From Synechococcus lacustris str. Tous (GTDB lineage: Bacteria > Cyanobacteriota > Cyanobacteriia > PCC-6307 > Cyanobiaceae): a DNA stretch of 64,000 nucleotides. A program made the position numbers and the translations under genes. The notes under the pieces were generated by a model that was given only the letters and a program-made list of their open reading frames with translations, did not search any database and was not told the origin of the DNA. The DNA lies in the NCBI RefSeq assembly GCF_003011125.1, contig NZ_PXVC01000005.1, positions 26,786-90,785 of the forward strand. Direction: 5' to 3'. This document shows, piece after piece, positions 44,111 through 55,060 of the stretch; the first letter of the stretch is position 1; the number at the start of each line of letters is the position of its first letter.

Positions 44111-44761
44111 TTAGAGGATTGCAGCCATTGCAACCGCCGCTGTAGCCAAAGCCAACAGCAATGCCACACCAGTGCCGCTGAAACGCCTTTGGCCAAGGGT
44201 TAACGATCTAGCCCGCTCCGCTTGCTGCACCTGTTGTTTCAGCTGACCCAAGCGGCCATCAATAAACCGTTTTGCCTGGCCACTGGCCAGCTCATCACTC
44301 AGGTTTGGATCCAATTGACCCGCCTGGCGCAGCTGACCCACCAGGGCTTCAATCAATTGAGGGTTGTTGCTTTCCGCCTGGGCTCGCTCCAACTCCATTT
44401 GTTTTTGACTCACCGCCTGATCAGCCTGTTTCTGCAGGATTGCGTTGCCACTGATCGTTACTGGCACTGCCACCAAAAGCGATAGGGCCAAGGCGATGCC
44501 CACCCCAAACACCGTCCAGCGCAGGGGGCTGCGCAGCTGCTGCGGTTGATCCAGGCGCGAACCCACCAACATCAAGAGCAAACCCACCAAAGCCATGGGG
44601 GAACCCTTGATCAGGGTGTCTACCACCAATTGACTGAAAGCCTCTTCGCCCCAGGCATTGGCACTAAGCACCGCCAGCAGTTCTAAAGCGAGCACCAGCA
44701 CCAGCACACCGCCGATCCAGCGCAACAAACCAGATAAACGGGAAGGGGAAAGCTCAGGCAC
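44111..44761 (-). CDS. Membrane protein, possibly HpsJ-like
   Basis: GTG 44761 gives 216 aa (the longer frame would run far into divergent queG). Hydrophobic segments: LLRWIGGVLVLVLALELLAV (about 9-30), PMALVGLLLMLVG (about 53-66), a third in VFGVGIALALSLLVAVPVTI, and a C-terminal one (ALLLALATAAVAMAAIL). Between the third and fourth lies a coiled, Gln-rich extramembrane stretch. The layout recalls HpsJ-type proteins, but this is weak evidence. A perfect AGGGGCGCCCCT palindrome overlaps its stop. Confidence 0.65.
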   Translation of the reverse strand: MPELSPSRLSGLLRWIGGVLVLVLALELLAVLSANAWGEEAFSQLVVDTLIKGSPMALVGLLLMLVGSRLDQPQQLRSPLRWTVFGVGIALALSLLVAVPVTISGNAILQKQADQAVSQKQMELERAQAESNNPQLIEALVGQLRQAGQLDPNLSDELASGQAKRFIDGRLGQLKQQVQQAERARSLTLGQRRFSGTGVALLLALATAAVAMAAIL

Positions 44762-44792
44762 GGCACAATAAAGATGCGGCGCAACTGTAGGA

Positions 44793-45701
44793 GTGCCGGT
44801 GAATCTTGCCGACCAGTTGAAACAACAGGCCCTTGCCCAGGGATTTGCCGTAGCTGGGGTGGCGTCCACATCAGCTGGGGGGCGGATGCCACTGCGCACC
44901 GCTGCGCTTGAGCGCTGGCTCGCCGCCGGTTACCAGGCGGATATGGCCTGGATGAACAATCCCAAACGTCTTGCGGTGCAGCAACTACTGCCGGGGGTGC
45001 GCAGCCTTTTGGCGGTGGGCCTCAACTACTACGTGGATCAACAACAGGGGGTTGGTGTGGCCCGCATCGCCCGCTATGGCTGGGGTAGGGACTATCACCG
45101 GCTGATCGAGCAACGCTTAAAACGCTTGGGCCGCTGGTTGGAGCTGCAGCAACCCGATAGCCGTTGGCGCGTTTGTGTTGATACGGCACCGCTACTTGAT
45201 AAAGCTTGGGCTGAAGAGGCAGGTATCGGTTGGATTGGTAAAAACGGCAATTTGATCAGCCAAAGCCATGGTTCCTGGTTGCTGCTGGGCCATCTGCTCA
45301 CCACTTGCGAATTAACACCAGATGCCCCAGCGATCCCCCTCTGCGGCAGCTGCAACGACTGTTTGCCGGCCTGCCCCACTGGCGCCATAGCGGAACCATT
45401 TGTGGTGGATAGCCGCCGTTGCATTGCTTTTCACAGCATTGAAAACCGGGATGACACATTGCCATTACCGCTCCATGGCTGGGTTGCCGGTTGTGATTTG
45501 TGCCAGGAGGTTTGCCCATGGAATAAACACCATGCCAAAGCAAGCACTGATCCAGAACTACAACCACGCAACTGGATCCTGCAAAGCAAACCGCAGGAAC
45601 TAAAAGAATGGGATGACAATCAGTGGGATGAAGCGCTGCGGAGCTCGGCCCTAAGGCGAATCAAACCGCAAATGTGGCGCCGCAACCTAGGCTGCCTCTG
45701 A
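44793..45701 (+). CDS. queG: Epoxyqueuosine reductase QueG
   Basis: QueG reduces epoxyqueuosine to queuosine in tRNA using cobalamin and two [4Fe-4S] clusters. The N-terminal cobalamin-binding region includes the catalytic Asp in VDTAPLLDKAWAEEAGIG, then GWIGKNGNLI. The cluster motifs are CGSCNDCLPACPTGAI and CDLCQEVCPWN. Length is 302 aa from GTG 44793 (GTG 44799 is also possible). The cobalamin requirement fits the cbiD gene in the same window. Confidence 0.95.
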   Translation: MPVNLADQLKQQALAQGFAVAGVASTSAGGRMPLRTAALERWLAAGYQADMAWMNNPKRLAVQQLLPGVRSLLAVGLNYYVDQQQGVGVARIARYGWGRDYHRLIEQRLKRLGRWLELQQPDSRWRVCVDTAPLLDKAWAEEAGIGWIGKNGNLISQSHGSWLLLGHLLTTCELTPDAPAIPLCGSCNDCLPACPTGAIAEPFVVDSRRCIAFHSIENRDDTLPLPLHGWVAGCDLCQEVCPWNKHHAKASTDPELQPRNWILQSKPQELKEWDDNQWDEALRSSALRRIKPQMWRRNLGCL

Positions 45702-45716
45702 GATTCGCTGATCACC

Positions 45717-46592
45717 ATGGGTCGCAGGCTGCTGGCTTTAATGGCGGCCGCTGCATGTTTGCTAGCGGCTCCCGCCCAGGCGCTTGTGCCCTATGTGTTT
45801 GTGCCAAGCGCTAAGGAACTAGGCAAAGCCGGTTTGGGTATTGCTGGTGCCGCTGCCGGGCTTCTGCAGATGGGCCAGGTGGAGGAGGGTCGCAAATTGG
45901 CCCGCCTTGCCGTGCAGGTTCTACCAAACGACCCCAGGGCCTGGCTAGTGCTTGCCGAAGCGGAACTGCGCAGCAGCCGTAAGGGCGAAAAAAACAACAG
46001 GGCCTATGAAGCCCTGGCACGGGCAAAGCAGTTAGATCCCAATAATCCTGGTGTTTGGTTTGCAGAGGGCTCCTTAAACCTGCGTAACAACAAACCGGAG
46101 GAAGCCCAAAAGCTATTGCGGGAGGGCCTGCGTTTGGATCCAAACAATCCAGGTGCCTACTTCGATTTAGGCAATGCCCAAATCCAGCTAAAGGAATTAA
46201 ATCCAGCCTTGGCCTCGTTTGAAAAAGCAGCCGGGCTGCGCAAGGGATTTTGGGAAGCGGTTAACAACCAAGCGATCGTGTTGTTTGAACAGGGACGCAC
46301 CGCAGAAGCCGTGGGCCGCTGGCGTAAGGCCCTAGAGATCAGCTCCGATGCAGCTGAACCCAGCCTTGCCTTAGCTGCTGCCCTTTATTCAGAGGGGAAA
46401 ACCTCCACAGACACCATCACCTTGGCCACACAGGCGCTTGTGAAGGAACCGGATTATGTGCTGGATGCATATCAAAAAGATCAGCTTTGGGGCGCCAAAT
46501 TGCGGCAGGCCACCCAGGTGCTGTTCCGCGATGAAAGGTTGCGGGGTTCTGTGGATAGGGCCATGGGGATGGCCGGTTTTAAGGACGAGTGA
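45717..46592 (+). CDS. Exported TPR-repeat protein
   Basis: A 291-residue protein with a signal peptide (MGRRLLALMAAAACLLAAPA, cleavage near AQA). It has at least four tetratricopeptide units from about residue 50 on, for example ARAKQLDPNNPGVWFAEGSL, LREGLRLDPNNPGAYFDLGN and NNQAIVLFEQGRTAEAVGRW. It is a likely protein-binding scaffold in the lumen or periplasm. It lies between queG (15 bp) and the gyrA-like gene (50 bp). No specific partner is evident. Confidence 0.88.
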   Translation: MGRRLLALMAAAACLLAAPAQALVPYVFVPSAKELGKAGLGIAGAAAGLLQMGQVEEGRKLARLAVQVLPNDPRAWLVLAEAELRSSRKGEKNNRAYEALARAKQLDPNNPGVWFAEGSLNLRNNKPEEAQKLLREGLRLDPNNPGAYFDLGNAQIQLKELNPALASFEKAAGLRKGFWEAVNNQAIVLFEQGRTAEAVGRWRKALEISSDAAEPSLALAAALYSEGKTSTDTITLATQALVKEPDYVLDAYQKDQLWGAKLRQATQVLFRDERLRGSVDRAMGMAGFKDE

Positions 46593-46642
46593 ATTCGCTA
46601 TCTGTAGGCTGAGCCCCTTCCCTTCGCATTAGCCCATTCCGC

Positions 46643-49111
46643 ATGGCGGACGAGCGCATCGTTCCGATTGCCCTGCATCAAGAGATGCAGCGTTCGTATC
46701 TCGAATACGCGATGAGCGTGATCGTGGGCAGGGCCCTGCCGGATGTGCGCGATGGGCTTAAACCCGTACAACGGCGGATTTTATTTGCCATGTATGAGCT
46801 GGGGCTAACCCCAGATCGGCCCTATCGCAAATGCGCAAGGGTGGTGGGTGATGTGCTCGGTAAATACCACCCCCATGGCGATCAAGCCGTTTACGACGCC
46901 CTAGTGCGGCTGGTACAAACCTTTGCCAGCCGCCACCCACTGCTGGATGGTCACGGCAATTTCGGTTCGGTAGACGACGATCCAGCGGCGGCGATGCGCT
47001 ACACGGAAACCCGTTTATCGCCGCTTTCCCATGGGGGAATGCTGGATGAAATCGGCAGCGACACCGTTGATTTTGCCAACAATTTCGATGGTTCCCAGCA
47101 GGAACCAACGGTTTTACCCGCCCAATTGCCTTTCCTGCTGCTCAATGGCTGCAGTGGCATTGCCGTGGGAATGGCCACGAGCATTCCGCCCCACAATCTT
47201 GGCGAAGTGGTAGATGGCCTTATTGCTTTGCTGCGCAACCCGGAGCTAAGCGATCAAAAATTACTCGAATTAATTCCCGGGCCTGATTTCCCAACGGGCG
47301 GTGTGGTGCTAACCGGTTCCGGGGTGCGGGACACCTACCTGCAGGGCCGCGGCAGCATTCCAATGCGTGGGGTGGCCCACATTGAGGAAACACAACCGGG
47401 AAAAGGCCGCCATAAACGGGGGGCGGTTGTGATAACTGAACTGCCCTATCAATTAAGCAAAGCCGGATGGATTGAAAAACTGGCGGAACAAGTAAATGAA
47501 GGCAAGATCACCGGCATCGCCGATATCCGCGATGAGAGTGATCGGGAAGGTATGCGGGTGGTGGTGGAACTAAGGCGGGATGCAAATGCTGAACAGGTTA
47601 TGGCTGAATTACATAAACGCACGGCCTTACAAAGTAATTTTGGTGCCATCATGTTGGCCCTAGTGCATGGCAAACCGCAACAGCTCAGTTTGCGGCAGTT
47701 ATTAGAGCAATTTTTAGAATATCGCGAACTAACAATGGTGCGGCGCACCCGCTATGCCCTTAAGCGTTGCGAAGATCGTTTAGAGGTGGTTGAAGGTTTA
47801 ATCAAGGCACTTAATGTTTTGCGCGAAGTGATTGAAATGATTCAATCAGCGCGAGATAGCGCCAGTGCAAAAGCTAGTTTACAGGTGCAACTTGATTTAA
47901 CTGAAAGGCAAGCGGAAGCCGTATTGGCAATGCCCTTAAGGCGTTTAACAGGGCTTGAACAGGAGAGCTTACGCAAAGAGCTTGAGGAGTTGCGCCAGGA
48001 GCAAAAAGAATTGCGCCACCTGCTAGATGATCGGCCTACATTATTAGATACTTTGGTTAAAGAGTTAAAGCAACTTCGCAAACAATTTGCAACGCCAAGG
48101 CGCACGCGTTTACAGGAAGGCGGCGACGACCTGGTGGCGCAAAGGGCAGCAGCCCAAAGGCCAAATGCGGAAGCGCAAAGATTGCATGCCCTGGCTGCCA
48201 TCAGTAGCGACAACCGCCTGCTACTACAAAGTGACGGCCTGTTGCGGATCGCCAGCCCCCAAAGCCTTGGCAAATTGCACCTGAGTGAACCGCTGCCTTT
48301 TGGGGACCATGGCGCCCATGGCCAATTGATCATGGCTGTTCAGCCTGCTCCCACCTTGCTGGCCTTCACCAGCGGCGGCCGCGTGGCGGCATTGCGTTGG
48401 GAATTTGCAGCACAACAACCGGGGCCGATTGAAAAATTCCTACCAGAAAGTGTTGATGGTCAAGGGGAGAAAGTAGTTGAGGTTTTAGTATTACCCCCAG
48501 AAGATATCAACTTCTCCATTGGTTTGTTAAGTAGTGATGGCCGCTTTAAAAGAATTGCAGCTGAAGAATTCAGGGAACTATCTGGGCGGGCAACAACAGT
48601 TCTAAAATTAAAAGATGGTGTGGTGTTAGAACGGGCTGTTATATGTAAAGAAACTGATAATTTAATTGTTGCCAGTAGCACAGGTCGCAGTTTGCGGCTT
48701 CCCATAGATGAAAACAATGTTCCCTTGATGGGTCGCACTGCCCAAGGACCCACATTGATGAGGTTGCTGCCGGGCGAAACGATTGTTGGCGCTGCCGTTA
48801 CTGCTGCCGATGCAGAGGTTTTATTAATTAGTGCGCTGGGGCAATTAAAAAAATTAGCAGTTTCAAATCTGCGCCTTTGTCAAAGGGGGGATCTAGGCGA
48901 AATAGCCCTAAGATTTAGCAACCGTAATGATCAATTAGTAGATCTAAGGGCCTGTGATGTGGAGTTGGTTGCCGTTGAAACACAAACGGGCAGTATCAGG
49001 TTGCAAACCGATGGCCTATTAGCAGAAGATAGCCGTGGCACCGGTTTAAACCTAGAACTACCAAAAACTGAAAAAGTTACTAGGCTATTGCCTCTAAATA
49101 ATCAATTATGA
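46643..49111 (+). CDS. DNA gyrase/topoisomerase IV subunit A (gyrA/parC-like)
   Basis: This 822-residue type IIA topoisomerase subunit has the breakage-reunion domain: [58 protein letters not shown] with the catalytic Tyr, and [16 protein letters not shown] [15 protein letters not shown]. The C-terminal beta-pinwheel is present, but the GyrA box is degenerate: [13 protein letters not shown] at about residue 746 instead of QRRGGKG. Either it is the topo IV-like paralogue or wrapping activity is altered. The 3' half is AT-richer than the 5' half. Its end overlaps the SH3 gene by 6 bp. Confidence 0.92.
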   Translation: MADERIVPIALHQEMQRSYLEYAMSVIVGRALPDVRDGLKPVQRRILFAMYELGLTPDRPYRKCARVVGDVLGKYHPHGDQAVYDALVRLVQTFASRHPLLDGHGNFGSVDDDPAAAMRYTETRLSPLSHGGMLDEIGSDTVDFANNFDGSQQEPTVLPAQLPFLLLNGCSGIAVGMATSIPPHNLGEVVDGLIALLRNPELSDQKLLELIPGPDFPTGGVVLTGSGVRDTYLQGRGSIPMRGVAHIEETQPGKGRHKRGAVVITELPYQLSKAGWIEKLAEQVNEGKITGIADIRDESDREGMRVVVELRRDANAEQVMAELHKRTALQSNFGAIMLALVHGKPQQLSLRQLLEQFLEYRELTMVRRTRYALKRCEDRLEVVEGLIKALNVLREVIEMIQSARDSASAKASLQVQLDLTERQAEAVLAMPLRRLTGLEQESLRKELEELRQEQKELRHLLDDRPTLLDTLVKELKQLRKQFATPRRTRLQEGGDDLVAQRAAAQRPNAEAQRLHALAAISSDNRLLLQSDGLLRIASPQSLGKLHLSEPLPFGDHGAHGQLIMAVQPAPTLLAFTSGGRVAALRWEFAAQQPGPIEKFLPESVDGQGEKVVEVLVLPPEDINFSIGLLSSDGRFKRIAAEEFRELSGRATTVLKLKDGVVLERAVICKETDNLIVASSTGRSLRLPIDENNVPLMGRTAQGPTLMRLLPGETIVGAAVTAADAEVLLISALGQLKKLAVSNLRLCQRGDLGEIALRFSNRNDQLVDLRACDVELVAVETQTGSIRLQTDGLLAEDSRGTGLNLELPKTEKVTRLLPLNNQL

Positions 49112-49363
49112 GCAAACAGGACCCGAGGGGATAAATCCCTCAGCACCCCCTGCATTAACTAAACTCCACTCTTGCCCCAACTGATTAAATTGTCTTCTTA
49201 TTAATTGCAACGGTGTTCCATTGGGCAAAGTTGTTATTACTGGAAAGCGTTGATTTGGCCCAACCCTAAGCGAAACCTGAAAATCAGCATTGCAAACGTT
49301 TGCAGGGCTGCCTAAAAGGCTGGGCAGCCAGATGCTGTGGGGATAGAAAAACAGCAAAACCAA
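49106..49363 (-). CDS. Small exported SH3-like protein
   Basis: TTG 49363 yields 85 aa. A hydrophobic N-terminus ([20 protein letters not shown]) is probably a signal peptide. It is followed by an SH3b-like fold: [40 protein letters not shown] and [10 protein letters not shown]. Bacterial SH3 domains often bind cell wall. It is convergent with the gyrA-like gene (6-bp overlap) and downstream of purF on the same strand. Confidence 0.65.
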   Translation of the reverse strand: MVLLFFYPHSIWLPSLLGSPANVCNADFQVSLRVGPNQRFPVITTLPNGTPLQLIRRQFNQLGQEWSLVNAGGAEGFIPSGPVCS

Positions 49364-49450
49364 AGCCAGCCAAAGTTAATTTAATTGCTTTTACTGGAGA
49401 AAAATTAATACTTGTTTTCGTTTGGTCCTCCCCTTACAGGTCATTTTTGG

Positions 49451-50920
49451 TTAACCCACCGATTGTACTGGAACTGGTGCTTCCAGCATTAGTTTGCGCT
49501 CACGCAGCTCTTCTTCAACCGCAATCGGATAATTACCATCAAAACAAGCGGTGCAAAAATTCTGCGCCTGTTCTTGGGCGCATTGCAGCATTCCTTCTTT
49601 ACTTAAATAGGCCAACGAATCAACACCAAGATGTTTTGTTATTTCTTCTATTTCTAAGCGAGCAGCAATAAGCTGGTCTTGTGAATCAGTATCAATTCCA
49701 TAAAAACAGGGATGGGTTACTGGTGGGGAACTAATCCGCATATGCACTTCCCTTGCCCCCGCTTCCCTGAATGCTTGAACTAATTTACGGCTTGTGGTAC
49801 CGCGAACAATAGAATCATCAACTACAACAATACGCTGGCCTTCTATAACATCTTGCAAAGGATTTAGCTTAACGCGAATTCCAGCCTCTCGCATTGCTTG
49901 TGTGGGTTGAATAAAAGTTCTACCAACATATCTATTCTTGATCAAACCGTCGCCAAAAGGAATGCCACTACTCTGAGAAAAGCCAATCGCAGCAGGAATT
50001 CCTGAATCCGGCACACCGATAACTAAATCTGCTTCCACCGGTGATTCCTGGGCTAAACGCTGGCCGATGCGTTTGCGGTAGCTGTATAAAGATTCTCCAA
50101 AAAATCTACTATCTGGCCGCGCAAAATAAATCAATTCAAATACACATAATTTTGGTGTTTCTTCACACCATCTACTCCGAAATGGATGTGCTTCGCCGAG
50201 CCTAAATCGCACTAATTCTCCCGGTGCAACATCATCATTAAAACGGGCACCAACAATATCTAAACCACAGGTTTCACTACTAATTACCCAGGCGCCAGCG
50301 CCAGGTTCCCCCAGGTGGCCAAACACCAATGGCCGCAGGCCATGGCCATCCCGCAGGGCGTAGAGAGCATCCGGGGTGCTGATTGCAAGGCTGAAGGCAC
50401 CTTTGCATTTCAAAGCTGCTGCTTTTATCGCCTCATCCCAGGCCAAACCAGCATTTACGGCCTGCTGCAAAGCAAAGGCGATTAATTCGGTATCACTGCT
50501 GCTTTTAATACTCAAACCATCGGCTGCTAATTGATCCCGTAATTGCACCGTATTAACTAAATTACCGTTGTGGGCCAAGGCAAATGGCCCAAGCCGGGTC
50601 ATAAAAACCAAGGGTTGGGCATTGCAAACCCTTGAACTGCCGGTGGTGGAATAACGGGTGTGACCCACCGCCCGATCACCAACCATCAACTCGAGCACAT
50701 TTTGATCAAATACCTGGCTCACAAGACCCATGTCTTTATGGAGCCGCACCTTGTCGCCATCAAATACAGCGATACCTGCCGACTCCTGGCCCCGATGTTG
50801 CAGGGCATAAAGGCCAAAATAACAAAGGCTTGCCACCTGTTCACCGGGGGCCAACACGGCGAATACGCCGCAGGCTTCCTCCATCCGATCCGGTTTTTCG
50901 GCCAAGGGATTGGTCTTCAC
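49451..50920 (-). CDS. purF: Amidophosphoribosyltransferase PurF
   Basis: PurF makes phosphoribosylamine, the first step of purine synthesis. The N-terminal CGVFAVLAP (Cys17) becomes the catalytic N-terminal Cys after propeptide cleavage. Glutaminase motifs YALQHRGQESAGIAV, GHTRYSTTG and the PRPP loop VVVDDSIVRGTTSRKLV are intact. The Cys residues near the C-terminus (CFDGNYPI) suggest the [4Fe-4S] type as in B. subtilis. Length is 489 aa. It lies 6 bp after purL; purL-purF are one operon. Confidence 0.96.
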   Translation of the reverse strand: MKTNPLAEKPDRMEEACGVFAVLAPGEQVASLCYFGLYALQHRGQESAGIAVFDGDKVRLHKDMGLVSQVFDQNVLELMVGDRAVGHTRYSTTGSSRVCNAQPLVFMTRLGPFALAHNGNLVNTVQLRDQLAADGLSIKSSSDTELIAFALQQAVNAGLAWDEAIKAAALKCKGAFSLAISTPDALYALRDGHGLRPLVFGHLGEPGAGAWVISSETCGLDIVGARFNDDVAPGELVRFRLGEAHPFRSRWCEETPKLCVFELIYFARPDSRFFGESLYSYRKRIGQRLAQESPVEADLVIGVPDSGIPAAIGFSQSSGIPFGDGLIKNRYVGRTFIQPTQAMREAGIRVKLNPLQDVIEGQRIVVVDDSIVRGTTSRKLVQAFREAGAREVHMRISSPPVTHPCFYGIDTDSQDQLIAARLEIEEITKHLGVDSLAYLSKEGMLQCAQEQAQNFCTACFDGNYPIAVEEELRERKLMLEAPVPVQSVG

Positions 50921-50926
50921 GGATGC

Positions 50927-53254
50927 TTAACCAGTGTGCCCGAGCAAGCGCCGCGGCAGGGCTTCTTGATAGGCCTTGCTTAGGCAATTCAGCTCTAATT
51001 CAAAAATTTCCTCTTGGCCTATATGCAGTTGCAGCAGCTCGTTTGCCTGCACCAAACCAATTTGCTGGTAAGGAAATCCACGGGCCTGGCTCAGGGCAAT
51101 AAAAGCAGCCAATTCAGCAGCAGGAACAGTTACCAACACCCTTGCTCCCCCTTCCCCAAATAAAAGACGCTGTAACGGCAGTTCAGAACTGGCCAGCTTT
51201 AATTGGGCGCCACACCCAGCAGCCATCGCCATTTCAGCAACTGCCACCAGGAAACCACCATCGGAAAGGTCGTGGGCGGCACTAACCAAGCCAGCGGCGA
51301 TCGCCGCCCTCAACATCTCTTGTAACTGCATTTCAAGGCCTAAATCAGGCCGCGGTGGCCTGCCCGTGCAAAGGCCATGAACCACCTGCAGGTAACTGCT
51401 GCCGCCTAAACCAATGCGATCATCCGTAGCTTCGCTGTTGAGGGCTAAACCAAGCAACAGCAAATGGTCACCATCAGCAGCTAGCTGCGGTTTTGGCCAT
51501 GCCAAACCCACCAAACGATCCAAGCGTTCCACTAAACCAACCATGCCCACCACTGGGGTTGGTTGGATTGGCTGCACCGTGCCATCGGGCAGACGGGTGT
51601 TGTTGTAGAGGGAAACGTTGCCGCCCGTAACCGGCGTATCAAGGATGCGACAGGCCTCGGCAATCCCCCTGCAGGCCATGGCCAATTGCCAATAGCCCGT
51701 TGGGGTTTCCGGTGAGGGGAAATTGAGATTATCGGTAACTGCAATCGGTTCTGCGCCAACGCAACTGAGATTGCGGGCCGCTTCCGCCACCGCTGCCATC
51801 CCACCCCTTTCCGGGTCTAGGGCCACCCAGCGATTCGGACAATCCAATGTGGCTGCCACTCCCCTTTCACTGGCCTTAGCTCCCTCCTGGTAACGCAAGC
51901 GCAACACCGCTGCATCAGCGCCGCCAGGGGGCACCACTGTGTTTGCTTGAACTTGATGGTCGTATTGCCGCCACACCCATTTCTTGCTGGCAATGGTTGG
52001 ATCATCAAGCAATTGCAGCAACACTCGCCCCACCTGATCTGCGGCAAGGGCACTAAGGCTGCTTTCCTGCCACTGCCAATGGGCCTGGATATCAGCTGGC
52101 GGTTCGCTGATTAAATCCCGCTTGTTTATTGGGGTGTCTTCTGCCAAGGCGCGGGATGGCACCTCAGCTGCCACTTCACCGTGTTGCAACACCCTCACCA
52201 CCTCTTCCTGCAGCACCTTGCCCACCACTGCCGCCTGTAATCCCCAACGGCGAAACAGCTCCATTAGCTCTTCCTCCTTGCCCGCTTGCACCACAAACAA
52301 CATCCGTTCCTGGGATTCAGACAGGAGGAAGTCGTAGGCGGTCATGCCCGTTTCACGGGCTGGCACCAAATCAAGGTTCAACTCAATTCCTAAATTGCCC
52401 TTGGCTGCCATCTCGGCGCAGCTGCAGGTGAGTCCAGCTGCACCCATGTCTTGGGCGGCAACCACCACTCCACTTTTAAAAGCCTCGAGGCAAGCTTCGA
52501 TTAAACCTTTTTCTAAAAATGGATCGCCCACCTGCACAGCAGGGCGATCATCAATAGAGGCTTCACTCAATTCAGCACTGGCAAAACTGGCGCCACCCAT
52601 GCCATCACGGCCGGTGGTGCTACCCACATAAACCACAGGATTACCAACGCCACTGGCCCCAGATCGCATGATTTCAGTGGTTTCCATTAACCCCAAAGCC
52701 ATGGCATTAACGAGGGGATTACCGGAATAACTGGGATCAAATGCCACTTCACCACCAACTGTTGGCACGCCCACGCAATTGCCGTAATGGGCAATACCTG
52801 CCACCACACCCTCCATCAGCCCGGCATTACGTGGGTCTTCAAGGGGGCCAAAGCGCAGGGCATTAAGCAGGGCTAGGGGCCTTGCGCCCATGGTGAAGAT
52901 GTCCCGCAGGATGCCGCCAACACCTGTGGCCGCACCCTGGAATGGTTCAACGGCAGAGGGATGGTTGTGGCTTTCGATTTTGAAAGCCAGGCGAAAACCT
53001 TCACCCAAATCAACAACACCGGCATTTTCGCCAGGCCCCACCAAAATCCTTGGCCCCTCCGTGGGGAACTGCCGCAGCAAGGGCCTGGAATTGCGATAAC
53101 AACAATGCTCCGACCACATCACCCCAAACATGCCGAGTTCAGCCCGGTTTGGTTCACGGCCTAAACGCCGGACAATTTCAGTGAAATCATCTTGGCTTAA
53201 ACCCTCCTGCTTCAACTGGGCTGCAAGGGTTTGATCCATAGCTGAATCATTCAT
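50927..53254 (-). CDS. purL: Phosphoribosylformylglycinamidine synthase subunit PurL
   Basis: PurL aminates FGAR to FGAM in purine synthesis (small, separate-subunit form needing PurS and PurQ). The catalytic His region is [23 protein letters not shown]-binding and glycine-rich motifs [33 protein letters not shown] and [14 protein letters not shown] are present, plus the PurM-like C-terminal half with [11 protein letters not shown]. Length is 775 aa. Its ATG overlaps the PRC-barrel gene stop (ATGA). Confidence 0.96.
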   Translation of the reverse strand: MNDSAMDQTLAAQLKQEGLSQDDFTEIVRRLGREPNRAELGMFGVMWSEHCCYRNSRPLLRQFPTEGPRILVGPGENAGVVDLGEGFRLAFKIESHNHPSAVEPFQGAATGVGGILRDIFTMGARPLALLNALRFGPLEDPRNAGLMEGVVAGIAHYGNCVGVPTVGGEVAFDPSYSGNPLVNAMALGLMETTEIMRSGASGVGNPVVYVGSTTGRDGMGGASFASAELSEASIDDRPAVQVGDPFLEKGLIEACLEAFKSGVVVAAQDMGAAGLTCSCAEMAAKGNLGIELNLDLVPARETGMTAYDFLLSESQERMLFVVQAGKEEELMELFRRWGLQAAVVGKVLQEEVVRVLQHGEVAAEVPSRALAEDTPINKRDLISEPPADIQAHWQWQESSLSALAADQVGRVLLQLLDDPTIASKKWVWRQYDHQVQANTVVPPGGADAAVLRLRYQEGAKASERGVAATLDCPNRWVALDPERGGMAAVAEAARNLSCVGAEPIAVTDNLNFPSPETPTGYWQLAMACRGIAEACRILDTPVTGGNVSLYNNTRLPDGTVQPIQPTPVVGMVGLVERLDRLVGLAWPKPQLAADGDHLLLLGLALNSEATDDRIGLGGSSYLQVVHGLCTGRPPRPDLGLEMQLQEMLRAAIAAGLVSAAHDLSDGGFLVAVAEMAMAAGCGAQLKLASSELPLQRLLFGEGGARVLVTVPAAELAAFIALSQARGFPYQQIGLVQANELLQLHIGQEEIFELELNCLSKAYQEALPRRLLGHTG

Positions 53255-53922
53255 ATCCAGGGATCCTCATCCGTTTCAGGTTTCTTGGGGCGCCGGGGCT
53301 CATCATCCGCATAATCGCGCAGCCGATCACCCCACGAGCGCAGGCGATCTTCAAAACCATCAAATGAATCTGGCACTTGATCCCTAAATTGCCTTGTGCG
53401 CCGCAGCATCTGCTGGCGGATGCTGGCTTTTTCTAGGGGCAGATCATCCAACTCCTCCAATGCGGTGATTACATGCCCCGATTGTTGATCTAATAAACGT
53501 TCGGGATCCAATCGCCAGCGGCTTGTGCCAGGTAAACGGGGATCACTGCGAGCTACCAAGTAATGCAAAATCCTGCCGCTGCGCAGTTCAACAACGGCAT
53601 CAACTAAACGGCCTAAACAGGTTTGTTGTTTACCTAATAATTCGGCATCTAAAAGGGTGGGCAACAAAGCCAAGGTTTCTTGATCAGTGCTGGCAGCTTC
53701 CCCCCGCACGATCACTTCAGCTTCTGCCATGGCTACCAGTTGATTTAAACGCCACACATTGCGCCTTGGGCCAAAGGCAGAGGGCCTGGTGCTCCAGCCC
53801 AAAAGCCGATGGCAAGGCGGATGCATCCATGCCATAAAACCGATGCCTAAATCTGCGCCGGCTTCGTTGCGCACCCGAGCGCGAAGCAAACTGGAAATAG
53901 AAATATTTGCGAGGGCTGCCAC
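53251..53922 (-). CDS. PRC-barrel domain protein
   Basis: A 223-residue protein with an N-terminal PRC-barrel-like region ([20 protein letters not shown]) and a second beta-rich unit ([37 protein letters not shown]). The C-terminus is acidic and Arg-rich with [17 protein letters not shown]. It is conserved beside dnaN in picocyanobacteria as I recall. Function is unknown; PRC barrels assemble with photosynthetic or RNA-processing complexes in other systems. It is coupled to purL by ATGA. Confidence 0.85.
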   Translation of the reverse strand: MAALANISISSLLRARVRNEAGADLGIGFMAWMHPPCHRLLGWSTRPSAFGPRRNVWRLNQLVAMAEAEVIVRGEAASTDQETLALLPTLLDAELLGKQQTCLGRLVDAVVELRSGRILHYLVARSDPRLPGTSRWRLDPERLLDQQSGHVITALEELDDLPLEKASIRQQMLRRTRQFRDQVPDSFDGFEDRLRSWGDRLRDYADDEPRRPKKPETDEDPWI

Positions 53923-53923
53923 T

Positions 53924-55060
53924 TCAGCTGCGAATCTGCACAGGCATTACCAAATAAGTGAAGGCCTGTTCCTCGGCATCACCATGCAAAATCGCTGGGC
54001 TAGTGGAGGTATTGAGTTTCAAACACACCTCTTGGGCTGCCATTGATTTCAAACCCTCCAACACATAGCGAACATTGAAAGCAAGCTCAATCGCTTCGCC
54101 TTCCATGCGAATTGGTAAAGCTTCTGAGCCACTACCCACATCTTGGGCATCAGCGCTCAATAGCAATTCAGCAGTGCTGGGATCAGCGCTGAATTTCACC
54201 ACATTGTTGTGCTGATCAGCAAGCACAGCAATCCTTTCAAGGGCAGCTAATAAAGGTTTGCGTTCAATGGTCAAACTGCGCTCAAAACTTTCCGGTATCA
54301 ATTGACCATAATTTGGATATGTGCCATCCAAGCTACGGCTGGTGAGCACCTGATCAGCCCAAAGAAAAACCACCTGGCCGCGATCACAAAACAAGCTGAT
54401 CGATTCTTCGCTAGGGCGAGCCGATAACAAACGCTCCAACTCCCTTAATGATCGAGCTGGCACGGTAACGGCAAAGGGTTCAGCGCCTTGTTCACCGCCG
54501 GCTTGATTGCGCCTAACGGCTAAACGATGGCCATCGGTAGCGGCAAATTCCAAGCCACCTTCCTCCACCTTGAGGTGGATGCCGGTGAGGATTTGTTTTG
54601 CTTCATCACTGCTGCTGGCAAACAAGGTGCTGCGTAAACCCTCCACCAGGGCAGCGCCGCTTAGGAGGATCGGCCGACCATTTTGAGCAAGGGGTAGATC
54701 CGGAAAATCTTCGGCGGTCATGCCGCGCATTTGATAACTGCCGGATAGGGCAGTGAGTTCAACCTGTTCTTCGCCATCAGGGCAAGAAAGGGTGATGGGC
54801 CCATCGGGGGGCAGGCGGCTAACGATATCGGTGAGCAACTTGGCGGGCAGGGTAATGGCACCACTGCCTTCAACCACTGCAGCAAAACTGGTTTGGATGC
54901 CCAGGCTCAGATCAAAACCGGTGAGGCTGATGCGTCCTGCGGCGGCATCAGCTGTAACCAGCACATTTGCCAACACTGGATGGGTGGGGCGGCCGGCGAT
55001 GGCACGGCTCACCAATTGCAGGCTGCTGTTGAGCTCTGTTTGGCTGCAAACCAACTTCAT
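53924..55060 (-). CDS. dnaN: DNA polymerase III sliding clamp DnaN
   Basis: The beta clamp keeps the replicase on DNA. ATG 55060 gives MKLVCSQTELNSSLQLVSRA and 378 aa; the frame open to 55099 is longer than family members. The three-fold clamp domains are recognisable: RPTHPVLANVLVTADAAAGR, DGHRLAVRRN and the C-terminal YVLEGLKSMAAQEVCLKLN...FTYLVMPVQIR. It is the first gene of the dnaN-PRC-purL-purF run leading away from the putative origin. Confidence 0.96.
   Translation of the reverse strand: MKLVCSQTELNSSLQLVSRAIAGRPTHPVLANVLVTADAAAGRISLTGFDLSLGIQTSFAAVVEGSGAITLPAKLLTDIVSRLPPDGPITLSCPDGEEQVELTALSGSYQMRGMTAEDFPDLPLAQNGRPILLSGAALVEGLRSTLFASSSDEAKQILTGIHLKVEEGGLEFAATDGHRLAVRRNQAGGEQGAEPFAVTVPARSLRELERLLSARPSEESISLFCDRGQVVFLWADQVLTSRSLDGTYPNYGQLIPESFERSLTIERKPLLAALERIAVLADQHNNVVKFSADPSTAELLLSADAQDVGSGSEALPIRMEGEAIELAFNVRYVLEGLKSMAAQEVCLKLNTSTSPAILHGDAEEQAFTYLVMPVQIRS

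Noticed and set aside
44100..44111. AGGGGCGCCCCT palindrome overlapping the stop of the HpsJ-like gene
   Set aside because: It has no loop and no U-tract, and lies in a GC-rich context where such palindromes arise easily. Not called a terminator.
46643..49111. Possible gene fusion or recombination in the gyrA-like gene because its 3' half is AT-richer
   Set aside because: Reading frame and domain order are continuous, and similar AT-rich stretches occur in pilT, pilC, purF and uvrA. It is probably regional codon-use variation.
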